NCBI GenBank assembly: GCA_016235865.1
Contig: JACRIK010000021.1
Location: forward strand, 177,668 to 241,667
Reading direction: 5' to 3'
DNA: 64,000 bases
From: Planctomycetota bacterium
GTDB taxonomy: Bacteria; Planctomycetota; MHYJ01; JACQXL01
Shown: in pieces, positions 1 to 7,763 of the stretch
Layout of the letters: every line of letters starts with the position of its first letter
Numbering within the stretch: position 1 is the stretch's first letter
Made by a program: the position numbers and the translations under genes
The notes under the pieces: generated by a model
Told to the model about the DNA's origin: nothing
What the model saw: only the letters and a program-made list of their open reading frames with translations
Database searches by the model: none

Positions 1-294
1 GAGTACGATAAATATTTTCTGATTCCCGAAGAACGCAATGCCGTATTAACTCCTTTGCAGAACCTGAAAATGATCGGACGTTATGACGTTACCGCTGAGG
101 TAAATGGCGGCGGGAAACACGGCCAGGCAGATGCGCTTCGGTTAGGTTTGGCGCGCGCCTTGAAACTGGCGCATAGCACTTCTTTATCACAACTGAGCAA
201 GGCCGGACTCCTGACCCGCGACCAGCGAATGAAGGAACGCAAGAAATACGGACAGAAGGGCGCCCGCAGACGCTTCCAGTACTCCAAACGTTAA
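1..294 (+). CDS. rpsI: 30S ribosomal protein S9, C-terminal part
   Basis: The frame is open from base 1, so the 5' end of the gene lies outside the window. The visible 97 residues carry the conserved S9 C-terminal half: a GRYDVTAEVNGGGKHGQADA stretch, then KAGLLTRDQRMKERKKYGQK, ending in the basic tail QYSKR that reaches into the ribosomal P site. S9 is a core protein of the small subunit and is normally co-transcribed with rplM, which would lie upstream. The gene stops at TAA 292-294. The 52 bases to hldE contain no clear terminator, so read-through into hldE is possible. Confidence 0.95.
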   Translation, partial: EYDKYFLIPEERNAVLTPLQNLKMIGRYDVTAEVNGGGKHGQADALRLGLARALKLAHSTSLSQLSKAGLLTRDQRMKERKKYGQKGARRRFQYSKR

Positions 295-346
295 TCCGGA
301 TACCTGGAATCGTTTCTGGTTATCTTCATCTGGCGTCTTACGTTAT

Positions 347-1840
347 ATGATTAACGCTGATGTAATAGACAATCTACCGGCCCCGAAAATAATGGTCATC
401 GGCGATTTCTTGCTGGACCGCTATGTCTGGGGCAAGGTGGAGCGTATCTCGCCCGAAGCGCCGATCCAGATACTCAAGGTCCAGAATGACGGCGATGATC
501 GTTTGGGCGGCGCGGCTAATGTGGTCCATAACCTGATAACGCTGGGCGCTAAAGTCATTGCCCTGGGTGTTATCGGAACGGACAACGGCGGCCAGAGAAT
601 CATATCGCTTCTGAAATCACTCAACGGCAAGAACCGCCTTAATTATAATGGAGTTATCAAGGATAAATTTCATATTACCTCCATCAAGGAGCGGATGATC
701 GCCCATAACCAGCAGGTCCTCCGGGTTGACAGGGAAGAACCGAACGAGGATTATTTTATTTCGCATTCCATCGAGAGGAAACTGTTGCACCACTTTTCTC
801 GCACTATCAGGTCTGTGGATGCGGTAATTATCTCGGACTATGACAAGGGCACGCTGACCAAAACGTTCCTCAAAAAGATTATCCAACTTTGTCGTAAGTA
901 TCATAAGACGGTCTTAGTCGGTCCCAAGGGCCGGGATTTTACCAAATACCGGGGCGCTACGGCTGTTGTCCCCAATCGTTCTGAGACCGAAGAGGCCACC
1001 GGCCTGGAAATCACCAGTAAGGCGTCTTCGTATAAATCAGCCGCCCAGAAGATGCTTCGCAATCTGGCGTTGGATTTTACAGTGATTACCTTGGGTCCGG
1101 ACGGGCTTTATCTGCTTGATAAGAAAGGCAGCTCGGCTTACGACCCGGCCCGGCATCGGGATGTTTATGATGTCACCGGCGCCGGGGATACTGTCCTGGC
1201 TGCGCTTGGTATTGCTTTTGCCGCTAAGTTACCGTATCAGGACGCCCTGCATCTGGCCAATCTGGCGGCTGGAGTGGTGGTCAGCAAAGTGGGCACGGCT
1301 ACGGTTAGCCGAATAGATATTATACAGCATCATTATCTCAAGTCTCAGCACGAAAATATAAAGGCAGAGCATAAACTCAAGACCGTAAAAGAATTGGCTG
1401 TTATTCTATCGGCCAAAAAGGCAGCTGGCGGAAAAGTAGTATTTACCAACGGTTGTTTTGACCTGATACATCCGGGACATATCCGGACCCTGGAATTCTC
1501 CCGGGCCCAGGGCGATATCCTGATGGTCGGACTGAATTCGGATAAATCCGTAAGGATAATCAAGGGCAAGTCGCGGCCGATACTTAATCAGTCGGATCGG
1601 ATTAAGGTGCTATCGGCATTCTCTGCCGTGGATTATATTGTGCTCTTTGACCAATCCACGCCGCTGGAATTAATAAAAGAACTCCGGCCCGATGTCCTGG
1701 TCAAGGGCGCGGACTGGGAGGAAGGTAAGATTGTCGGCGCTGATGTGGTCCGGAGTTACGGCGGCCGCATCGCCCGCGTGCCCCTGATACCGGGCATCTC
1801 CACCTCGGATATTATAAAGAAAATAAATAAATTTAAGTAG
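347..1840 (+). CDS. hldE: Bifunctional heptose-7-phosphate kinase / heptose-1-phosphate adenylyltransferase
   Basis: This 497-residue protein has the two-domain HldE (RfaE) layout. Residues about 10-330 are a PfkB/ribokinase-type kinase with GGAANVVHNL near the start and the catalytic DVTGAGDTVLAALG anion-hole motif. Residues about 350-497 are a cytidylyltransferase-like domain with FTNGCFDLIHPGHIRTL (an HxGH-type nucleotide-binding motif). Together they make ADP-heptose precursors for the LPS inner core in the cytoplasm, which implies a diderm envelope with heptose-containing LPS or a related glycan. Length matches the usual fused enzyme (about 475-500). The start is the first ATG of the frame; no strong Shine-Dalgarno is seen. 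Confidence 0.95.
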   Translation: MINADVIDNLPAPKIMVIGDFLLDRYVWGKVERISPEAPIQILKVQNDGDDRLGGAANVVHNLITLGAKVIALGVIGTDNGGQRIISLLKSLNGKNRLNYNGVIKDKFHITSIKERMIAHNQQVLRVDREEPNEDYFISHSIERKLLHHFSRTIRSVDAVIISDYDKGTLTKTFLKKIIQLCRKYHKTVLVGPKGRDFTKYRGATAVVPNRSETEEATGLEITSKASSYKSAAQKMLRNLALDFTVITLGPDGLYLLDKKGSSAYDPARHRDVYDVTGAGDTVLAALGIAFAAKLPYQDALHLANLAAGVVVSKVGTATVSRIDIIQHHYLKSQHENIKAEHKLKTVKELAVILSAKKAAGGKVVFTNGCFDLIHPGHIRTLEFSRAQGDILMVGLNSDKSVRIIKGKSRPILNQSDRIKVLSAFSAVDYIVLFDQSTPLELIKELRPDVLVKGADWEEGKIVGADVVRSYGGRIARVPLIPGISTSDIIKKINKFK

Positions 1841-1854
1841 TTTTGGAGGTATTA

Positions 1855-2430
1855 ATGAGATATATTATTGCCGTATTGCTGATATGCACAATGGAATTGG
1901 TATCCCTGGCTCAGGATAACAAGCCCGTGGGTGAACCTGTCAATAATTATAATAATGAGCCGGAGAAGAAGGAAATGAGTTTCTATATCGGTCCCTGGTA
2001 TAACCAGTTTGATGCCGACCTGAATCTCAAGGGTAATATCGGCTGGGTGGCCGGGGTGCGTTATCCGGTGGATACCGGCGGCAAGATACCGATTAATATG
2101 GCACTGGAGATAACCTCTTTACGGACCGAGACGAAAAGCGGTAAGGGCGTGAGTGTCACCTCTATGGCTTTAGGCCTGGGTGAATACGGTTTTATTCCCG
2201 AGGAAAAGCGGCTCAGGGTGACGTTCCTGGGCGGGATTCAGCGCTATGGCGGCTTGGGTGATTCCGGCACCTTCTTTACCCTGCGTCCCAAGTTCAGCCT
2301 TTGGAGCACGCCGTCCACGAATCTTGAAGGGGTGGCCGGGCTGGATTTTGTCCGGACCAATGCCGCGGGCGGTGAGAGTCATTGGGAAATGAACTTTCCA
2401 CTCGGGCTTAATTTGAGTATCAATTTTTGA
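1855..2430 (+). CDS. Secreted, putative outer-membrane beta-barrel protein
   Basis: I chose ATG 1855 because GGAGG at 1845-1849 sits just before it; an upstream TTG in frame has no such site. The 191-residue product begins with a signal peptide (MRYIIAVLLICTMELVSLAQ), predicted to be cleaved near residue 20. The mature part alternates hydrophobic and polar residues, is rich in glycine and aromatics and ends in NLSINF, a C-terminal phenylalanine typical of outer-membrane barrels. The family is not recognised. It follows hldE by 14 bases and is likely in the same transcript. Confidence 0.7.
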   Translation: MRYIIAVLLICTMELVSLAQDNKPVGEPVNNYNNEPEKKEMSFYIGPWYNQFDADLNLKGNIGWVAGVRYPVDTGGKIPINMALEITSLRTETKSGKGVSVTSMALGLGEYGFIPEEKRLRVTFLGGIQRYGGLGDSGTFFTLRPKFSLWSTPSTNLEGVAGLDFVRTNAAGGESHWEMNFPLGLNLSINF

Positions 2431-2460
2431 CCACAGATTACACAGATAGACACAGATTTT
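2429..2460 (+). repeat. Short CAGATT-type 9-nt array after the barrel gene
   Basis: Immediately after the TGA at 2428-2430 the sequence runs through three successive CACAGAT units spaced 9-10 bases apart. The same unit recurs at 3650, 6026, 11096, 20858, 39397 and 39969. Here the inverted half of the array is not obvious. Confidence 0.6.
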
Positions 2461-2514
2461 CCGGAAATCATTCGTGTAATAAGTGGTTATCGTTACTAAG
2501 AAAGGAATATATTT

Positions 2515-3648
2515 ATGAAAGATATGCCCTGGTTAGAGCGCGATAATTCCAATAGAGACCATTTCCTGTTCAGTGAGGAGTTCTTCGGCAAGGAGCCGCC
2601 TACTGTTATCTACGAGAAGAAACCCATTGTCAATCCAACTACAGGTGAGGCAGTAAAGGGTCTCTATTCATCCTGGATTACCCTGAATAATCCGGCTCAG
2701 TATAATTCATACACTACCAGGATGGTCAAGGGCGTCATCGCCGGATTCCAGCGCGCCTCGGCTGATAACAGCGTCGTGGCCGTGGTCTTTACCGCAATGG
2801 GCGATAAGGCATTCTGCACCGGCGGTAATACCAAGGAATACGCCGAATATTATTCCACCAATCCGACCGAATACGGCAATTATATGGACCTGTTTAACGC
2901 TATGGTGGATGGGATTCTCAACTGCAAGAAGCCGGTGCTCTGCCGGGTTAATGGTATGCGGGTGGCCGGCGGGCAGGAAATCGGCATGGCCTGCGATATT
3001 ACTATCTCATCTGACTTGGCCATTTACGGACAGGCCGGGCCCAGGCACGGCTCGGCCCCGGACGGCGGGGCCACGGATTTTATGCCGCTGTTTATCGGTC
3101 TGGAAAATGCCTTATGGTCCTGCACGGCCTGCGAACTCTGGAGCGCCTATAAGATGAAACTGCTCGGGCTTATCAGCAAGGTGGCGCCGGTTATCAAAGA
3201 GGGCGGGAAATTTATCCGCAATCCGTTGGTCGTGACCGATAAATACGTGGACAACGGCGAGGTTGTCTATGGTGAATTCAAGAAGGGCAAGGAGGCCGAG
3301 GATGCCAAGGCATATCTCAAGGCCGCCAAGACCGATTTTGAACTACTTGATAAAGAGGTCAATAATGTAATCTGGACATTCACCAACCTGATGCCGGGCT
3401 GTCTGATAAAGACCATAGACAGCATCCGACTGAAGAAGAAATTCTATTGGGACCAGCAGAAACTTCCTAACCGGCACTGGCTGGCCGCTAATATGAACAC
3501 CGAGGCATATATCGGGTTCAACGCCTTCAACACCAAGAAGGCAACCGGCAAGGACGTGATTGACTTCATCAAATACCGCCAGTTACTGGCCGAGGGGCAT
3601 TCGTTTGATGAGGAACTGGTCAAGCAGGTTATGCCGAAGCCGAAGTGA
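2515..3648 (+). CDS. bamA: 6-oxocyclohex-1-ene-1-carbonyl-CoA hydrolase (ring-opening)
   Basis: A 377-residue crotonase-superfamily protein, longer than ordinary enoyl-CoA hydratases (about 260) and matching BamA/Oah. Diagnostic stretches are GDKAFCTGGNTKEYAEYY near residue 95, VNGMRVAGGQEIGMACDIT near 150 and GQAGPRHGSAPDGG at about 172. In the benzoyl-CoA pathway of strict anaerobes this enzyme hydrates and hydrolytically opens the cyclic 6-oxo-enoyl-CoA to 3-hydroxypimelyl-CoA. An AAAGGA-type site precedes ATG 2515. The gene is close to an SDR and a dienoyl-CoA hydratase, which supports a role in aromatic or alicyclic acid breakdown. No benzoyl-CoA reductase gene is visible here. BamA is a common marker gene, so the assignment rests on well-known motifs. 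Confidence 0.9.
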   Translation: MKDMPWLERDNSNRDHFLFSEEFFGKEPPTVIYEKKPIVNPTTGEAVKGLYSSWITLNNPAQYNSYTTRMVKGVIAGFQRASADNSVVAVVFTAMGDKAFCTGGNTKEYAEYYSTNPTEYGNYMDLFNAMVDGILNCKKPVLCRVNGMRVAGGQEIGMACDITISSDLAIYGQAGPRHGSAPDGGATDFMPLFIGLENALWSCTACELWSAYKMKLLGLISKVAPVIKEGGKFIRNPLVVTDKYVDNGEVVYGEFKKGKEAEDAKAYLKAAKTDFELLDKEVNNVIWTFTNLMPGCLIKTIDSIRLKKKFYWDQQKLPNRHWLAANMNTEAYIGFNAFNTKKATGKDVIDFIKYRQLLAEGHSFDEELVKQVMPKPK

Positions 3649-3718
3649 ACCACAGATTACACGGATTGCACTGATTATACTTTAAGGGAAATCTGTGTCA
3701 TCTGTGAAATCTGTGGTT
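3648..3718 (+). repeat. CAGATT 9-nt array folded into a long hairpin
   Basis: The element starts on the last base of the bamA stop codon. The left arm has CACAGATTA, CACGGATTG and CACTGATTA units every 9 bases; the right arm has the reverse complements (AATCTGTG units). The outermost 11 bases, 3648-3658 and 3708-3718, are perfectly complementary. It may act as a transcript-end hairpin. Confidence 0.75.
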
Positions 3719-3772
3719 GCATTTTTATATTTTCTTGATTATCTTTTGCAACTATTTGTAACCGAGGAAATC

Positions 3773-4021
3773 ATGTCATATCCTAATATCTTTATCAAAC
3801 TCACCGGACCGGAACGCATTCTGCTAAATCGTGAAGTTACCCGGCTGGCATCAACAGGCAGGATAAGGGCCTGTAGGCGGCTCCAGGCCATCTACCTTTC
3901 TGACAGCGGACATACCTACAAAGAGATTTGTCAGTCATTCGATGTCTCTTACCGCAGTGTCAAGGGCTGGGTGGCCCTATACCGTAAACAGGGGATAAGT
4001 GGGCTCTTAAAGAGGTCGTAG
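3773..4021 (+). CDS. Orphan helix-turn-helix protein resembling the N-terminus of IS630-type transposases
   Basis: The ATG at 3773 is preceded by GAGGAAA, so the product is 82 residues. It reads as LTGPERILLNREVTRL, then RACRRLQAIYLSDSGHTYKE and CQSFDVSYRSVKGWVALYRK, ending GISGLLKRS. This is the pattern of the DNA-binding N-terminal domain of IS630/Tc1-like transposases, where LxGLxxR normally leads into a catalytic DDE domain. Here a TAG stop follows directly and no DDE-coding sequence is found downstream. It is either a domesticated DNA-binding protein or the remnant of an insertion sequence. It lies between bamA and the SDR, so a regulatory role is possible but not shown. Confidence 0.6.
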   Translation: MSYPNIFIKLTGPERILLNREVTRLASTGRIRACRRLQAIYLSDSGHTYKEICQSFDVSYRSVKGWVALYRKQGISGLLKRS

Positions 4022-4094
4022 CTGTTGCATTTTGCCCCCTTCCCCTCACAAAATAGGGGGAGGGGGAGAGGCCTACCCCCTTCAGATAATCCCC

Positions 4095-4180
4095 CCATAC
4101 GATATAAAGAGTAGCCATACGGATTGCAAAGAATAGCCAACCGGGTTGGAAAGATTATCCATACGGTTTGTAAAGAATAA
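4095..4180 (+). repeat. Degenerate 22-nt tandem array, four units
   Basis: Units begin CCATAC or CCAACC and end AAAGARTA-like; they start at 4095 (20 nt), 4115, 4137 and 4159 (22 nt each). About two thirds of positions are conserved. A G/C-rich palindrome lies just upstream, as it does at the larger 22-nt array near 60.3 kb. Confidence 0.65.
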
Positions 4181-4251
4181 GGTAGGTTATTGAAAAGTTG
4201 ATATAATCATCTGGTTTCCTATTATTTTATTTCTTGCTAAAAACAGAGAGA

Positions 4252-4326
4252 GTTGATAAGGTGATAAGTAAATAGGTTGATAAGTGGTAATTACTTATCA
4301 TCTTATAACCTTATTAACTTATAAGC
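4252..4326 (+). repeat. GATAAG/CTTATC long imperfect hairpin upstream of the SDR gene
   Basis: GATAAG occurs at 4255, 4263 and 4279; complementary CTTATC/CTTATA copies start at 4294 and 4302, with further ATAAG/TTATTAA matches outward. The two arms of about 34 bases can pair around the loop at 4286-4292. The right arm ends 9 bases before ATG 4336, which has no recognisable Shine-Dalgarno, so the structure may influence translation. Confidence 0.6.
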
Positions 4327-4335
4327 TTTAATTAT

Positions 4336-5082
4336 ATGAAAGAATTAGAAGGCAAAGGCGCGATTGTCACCGGCGGGAGCGTGGGTATCGGCGCATCTAT
4401 TGCCCTGGATTTAGCCCGGAACGGCGCTAATGTGGCGATCAATTACCGCAAGCACGCTGACGAGGCCAATAAAATCGTGGAGGAAATCAAGAAGATGGGA
4501 CGCAAAGGCCTGGCCATACAGGCCGATGTGGCTAAGTCCGCTGATGCCGAGAAGATGGTTCAGTCCGCGCTCAAGGAATTCGGGCGCCTGGATATCTTAG
4601 TCAATAACGCCGGCATCAACCAGGATTCGGTGGTCTGGAAGATGACCGAGGAGCAATGGGATAACGTGATGTCCATCAATCTCAAGGGCTGTTTTAATTA
4701 TATCCACGCGGTCGTGCCGCTGTTCAAGACCCAGAATTCAGGCAAGATAATAAATATTACCTCTATCAACGGGTTGAGAGGTAAATTCGGCCAATCCAAT
4801 TATTCCGCCTCCAAGGCCGGGATTATCGGGCTGACCAAGTCCGTGGCCCGGGAACTGGGCAAATTCAGCGTCAATGTCAATGCCGTGGCGCCCGGACTGA
4901 TTGAGACCGATATGGTGGTCAATGCGCCGGAAGAGGTCAAGCAGAAGGCGCTGGCGGAAATCGTCCTGGGCCGAATCGGCAAGCCGGACGAGGTGGCTTG
5001 GGTCGTCTCATTCCTGGCTTCTGATAAGGCCAGGCATATTACCGGAGAAGTAATAAAGGTGGATGGAGGACAGTATATATAA
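4336..5082 (+). CDS. Short-chain dehydrogenase/reductase, FabG-like
   Basis: A 248-residue classical SDR. It shows the cofactor motif TGGSVGIG at residues 12-19, NNAG near 90 and the catalytic S143-Y156-K160 (YSASK). Such enzymes reduce 3-oxoacyl thioesters or oxidise the corresponding hydroxyacyl compounds with NAD(P)H. Sequence alone suits FabG or an acetoacyl-CoA reductase. Its position between bamA and a dienoyl-CoA hydratase raises another possibility: oxidation of 6-hydroxycyclohex-1-ene-1-carbonyl-CoA, a step usually done by a zinc-type dehydrogenase (BamQ) that is absent here. Start ATG 4336 is the only sensible start but lacks a Shine-Dalgarno. Repeat hairpins flank the gene on both sides. 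Confidence 0.85.
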   Translation: MKELEGKGAIVTGGSVGIGASIALDLARNGANVAINYRKHADEANKIVEEIKKMGRKGLAIQADVAKSADAEKMVQSALKEFGRLDILVNNAGINQDSVVWKMTEEQWDNVMSINLKGCFNYIHAVVPLFKTQNSGKIINITSINGLRGKFGQSNYSASKAGIIGLTKSVARELGKFSVNVNAVAPGLIETDMVVNAPEEVKQKALAEIVLGRIGKPDEVAWVVSFLASDKARHITGEVIKVDGGQYI

Positions 5083-5083
5083 A

Positions 5084-5178
5084 AGGTTACAAGAGGTTAC
5101 CTGATGTTACATGAGGTTACAAGATGTTACAGCAACCTTCTGTAACCATTTGTAACTTAATGTAACTTCTTGTAACAC
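5084..5178 (+). repeat. GTTAC/GTAAC 10-nt phased hairpin
   Basis: GTTAC occurs at 5086, 5096, 5106, 5116 and 5126, exactly ten bases apart. Its reverse complement GTAAC then occurs at 5142, 5152, 5162 and 5172, again exactly ten apart. The two halves can form an imperfect stem around 5131-5141, immediately after the SDR stop and before the dch ribosome-binding site. Confidence 0.85.
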
Positions 5179-5193
5179 CTGAAAGGTTGAACT

Positions 5194-5982
5194 ATGGAAT
5201 ATAAGCATATCAAATATCAGTTTTCAGACGGCGTGGCCCGAATAACCCTGAATCATCCGCCTCTGAATGTCCTTAATATCGCAATGATGAAGGAGATTAA
5301 TGGGGTGCTGGAAGGGCTGGCTAAAGAGCAGTATTTACCTGATGGTAAGGCAGGCCTGAAACTGCTGGTCTTTGACGCCGAGGGCAAGGCATTCTGCGCC
5401 GGGGTGGATGTGTCCGAGCACATCGGTTCTACCGCGATTGAGATGATAAAGGATTTCCACCAGATATTCCGGAACCTGATAGCCATCAACAAGCCGACCC
5501 TGGCTGTGGTGCAGGGCGCGGCCCTGGGTGGCGGGTGCGAACTGGCCATATTCTGTGATTTTATCATTGCCGCTGAGACCGCCAAATTCGGCCAGCCAGA
5601 GATTCAGGTCGGCGTATTCCCGCCCATTGCCTGTATGCTCCTGCCCCGGATTATCCCGCAGGCCAAAGCAATGGAACTGCTCCTGACCGGCGTGGTTATC
5701 GGAGCGCCTGAAGCCCTGTCCATCGGCTTGATAAATAAATCCGTGCCTGTGGATAAACTTAAAGAAGAAGAAAACAACTTCACCTCCAAGATAACCAACT
5801 TGAGCGCCGTGGTACTGGGTTACACCAAATTAGCCGCATTGAAGCAGCAACAGAGCGCATTCCTTGAGTATCTTACCGAAGTAGAAAACATCTATCTCAA
5901 TCAATTGATGAAGACCGAGGACGCCCAGGAGGGCCTGAATGCGTTTCTGTCTAAGCGCAAACCGGTCTGGAAGAATAAATAA
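5194..5982 (+). CDS. dch: Cyclohexa-1,5-diene-1-carbonyl-CoA hydratase (crotonase family)
   Basis: A 262-residue enoyl-CoA hydratase/isomerase-family protein. Motifs include KAFCAGVDVSEH (oxyanion-hole region near residue 70) and VQGAALGGGCELAIFCD near 108, followed by KFGQPEIQVGVFPPIA. The combination FCAGVDV...GCELAIFCD...FGQPEIxVGVFPP is the one I associate with dienoyl-CoA hydratases of anaerobic benzoate degraders (Dch/BamR), which add water to cyclohexa-1,5-diene-1-carbonyl-CoA. The nearby bamA supports that reading; a generic enoyl-CoA hydratase remains the alternative. A GAAAGG site precedes ATG 5194. Confidence 0.78.
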   Translation: MEYKHIKYQFSDGVARITLNHPPLNVLNIAMMKEINGVLEGLAKEQYLPDGKAGLKLLVFDAEGKAFCAGVDVSEHIGSTAIEMIKDFHQIFRNLIAINKPTLAVVQGAALGGGCELAIFCDFIIAAETAKFGQPEIQVGVFPPIACMLLPRIIPQAKAMELLLTGVVIGAPEALSIGLINKSVPVDKLKEEENNFTSKITNLSAVVLGYTKLAALKQQQSAFLEYLTEVENIYLNQLMKTEDAQEGLNAFLSKRKPVWKNK

Positions 5983-6065
5983 ACCGGAACCATCCCGCTG
6001 GGGTGGAACTTCGCTGTCGCTTCGCAGATTACACAGATGGGCACTGATTAAAGAGGGGAGATAAT

Positions 6066-6536
6066 ATGGGAACATTAAAGATTAGAGTTAAGAAGCTTAA
6101 GATATCTCTGAAAATGGTACGGCAGGATGCGCGGGGATTCGCAGACCTTTTCCCAAGGGTGATAAAATGGTGTAATAACCCCAGAGATAAAGGCGACTAT
6201 TATTTCTTTGAGACGACCGGCTCCGGCCCATTTCTATTAGGCGGAATTGTTGTTGATATCGGGCCGGTGGCATACGGTCCGTTTAGGCACGATAATATTA
6301 TCTTTATTGAAGATATATATAATCCTAATGACAATCCTGATGTCATACGCCGTCTTATAAAGGAAGTAATCAAGTTTGCCAAGACAAAGAGATGCCAGCA
6401 TATTAGAGGGTAGATTGACTATAAAGATAAGGTTACTCTGCAGGCAATGCGTGAACTCGGGTTCGCTATCGTTCCCATAGATGACCGTAAAGATAGAAGC
6501 AAGACAAACCAATATCTGGTGGTTAAATCACTATAA
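6066..6536 (+). pseudogene. GNAT-like protein interrupted by an in-frame TAG
   Basis: A strong GAGGGGAG site (6053-6060) precedes ATG 6066. The frame reads 115 residues to TAG at 6411-6413 and then continues without another stop for 40 codons to TAA at 6534-6536. The joined product would be 156 residues. The sequence around the stop (KRCQHIRG-stop-IDYKDKVTLQAMRELGF) looks like the C-terminal half of a GNAT-type acyltransferase, and the TAG could derive from a TGG (Trp) codon. Other genes in the window end in TAG, so stop-codon reassignment is unlikely. Either a recent nonsense mutation or a sequencing error explains it. The GNAT label is tentative. Confidence 0.6.
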
Positions 6537-6564
6537 AACTACGGATTGACAAGGGATTGAGAAG

Positions 6565-7749
6565 ATGAAAATAATAAGCAAAGGCGCCATAAAGCGGATT
6601 GTAGTTGTTGTTCTTGTCATTATTGTCGGTTATGTGATATTGAACCAATTCTGCTGCGTCATAGAGACCACGCCTTATATAGCGCCGAAACTGCCTTATC
6701 GTGAGTTCGTTCCCGCCAAGTCAGGTAAGGGCGAATTGTTCTTTGATGCCGAATCACAGGTGCTGATTATGGTTTTGAGGGGCAGTCCTGCGGAATTGGG
6801 CAGTCAGCAGGGGATTTTACTTAAGCCACAGTTAAATACACTCGTCAGCAACTATCTAAACCGTTTCCTGCATACCGAGACTGGAAAGGCCTATGCGAGA
6901 CAGGCAATGGAGTCAATGAAGAAATATATTCCCAAGGAATATCTGGAAGAGATAGCTGAGATGAGCAAGGCATCAGGCGTTTCTTTAGATGATATCTTAT
7001 TGTTGCACACTATTATTGACGAGCCGAAGTTTCCGATGTGCAGCGTTATAATTTCATCCGGTTTGGCCAGCAAGGATAAGCAGACCATATTTGGCCGGAA
7101 CCTTGATTATCTTCCTTTGGGTATTGCCACGTATTATAATATGATAACCATATATCATCCGGACAATAAGAAATCATTTGCCTCAATCATCTGGCCGGGC
7201 TTTGCCGGGGTTCTTTCAGGAATCAACCAGGATGGACTGGCTATTGCGATGCTGGTGAGTTTAGACGGGACAGACAGCGATGATGGAATGCCGTCTGTTA
7301 TTCTGTTACGCAAGATTATGGAGAATGCTTCAGATATAAACCAGGCAATAGAGGTAATAAAAAGCGCGGACCGGTCAGCGCCGATTAATCTTGCGATGGT
7401 CGATGCGAATAATCAGTCCGTGATTGCCGAGATTACCCACAATAGGGCGTCCTTACGCTATCCTGAAAAGGGATTGCTGTTTAGCACCAACTGGTTTGTT
7501 TCACCGGATATGAATCAGGTCAAGGGTGATAACCGGTATGTGGATATGGTTAGGATGGCGGATAAATATTACGGACAACTTGATATGGAAAAGGTTATTT
7601 CCGTTCTGCGTGCAGTTAAGATTGACAATATCAACCTGCAATCAATGGTGATATTCCCGAAGGAAAGGATACTGTATTTTGCATCCGGCTCAAGGAATGC
7701 GGCTAACGGATATTTCAGGAAGATAGACCTGAATAGATATTTAAAATAA
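6565..7749 (+). CDS. Membrane-anchored C45-type Ntn hydrolase/acyltransferase
   Basis: This 394-residue protein starts with one transmembrane segment (residues about 10-28, rich in V and I) and then follows the C45 peptidase/acyl-CoA:6-aminopenicillanic-acid acyltransferase-like pattern. The probable autocatalytic nucleophile is C159 in PMCSVI, followed by a strand ending GRNLDY and by PGFAGVLSGINQDGLAIAM, both typical of the Ntn-hydrolase core. Such enzymes process themselves and cleave amide bonds of acylated small molecules; the substrate here is unknown. The topology suggests activity outside the cytoplasmic membrane. It precedes a membrane protein gene by 14 bases and is probably co-transcribed with it. 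Confidence 0.7.
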   Translation: MKIISKGAIKRIVVVVLVIIVGYVILNQFCCVIETTPYIAPKLPYREFVPAKSGKGELFFDAESQVLIMVLRGSPAELGSQQGILLKPQLNTLVSNYLNRFLHTETGKAYARQAMESMKKYIPKEYLEEIAEMSKASGVSLDDILLLHTIIDEPKFPMCSVIISSGLASKDKQTIFGRNLDYLPLGIATYYNMITIYHPDNKKSFASIIWPGFAGVLSGINQDGLAIAMLVSLDGTDSDDGMPSVILLRKIMENASDINQAIEVIKSADRSAPINLAMVDANNQSVIAEITHNRASLRYPEKGLLFSTNWFVSPDMNQVKGDNRYVDMVRMADKYYGQLDMEKVISVLRAVKIDNINLQSMVIFPKERILYFASGSRNAANGYFRKIDLNRYLK

Positions 7750-7763
7750 GAGAGGGGGGATGT

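Larger units (their letters stand above)
4022..4335 (+). other. Gene-free spacer with G-rich palindrome, 22-nt array and GATAAG hairpin
   Basis: No coding sequence is supported here. From left to right it holds an imperfect C-rich/G-rich palindrome (about 4031-4080), four 22-base tandem units (4095-4180) and a long GATAAG/CTTATC hairpin (4252-4326) ending ten bases before the SDR start. Confidence 0.7.

Noticed and set aside
3773..4021. Complete IS630 insertion sequence
   Set aside because: Only the N-terminal HTH is present; no DDE-coding sequence or terminal repeats could be found.
5194..5982. Ordinary fatty-acid enoyl-CoA hydratase
   Set aside because: Possible, but the KFGQPEIQVGVFPP stretch and the neighbouring bamA favour a dienoyl-CoA hydratase; kept as the alternative.
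6411..6413. Reassigned TAG codon (for example pyrrolysine)
   Set aside because: Several other genes end in TAG, including hldE and rmlA, and no pyl genes are in the window.
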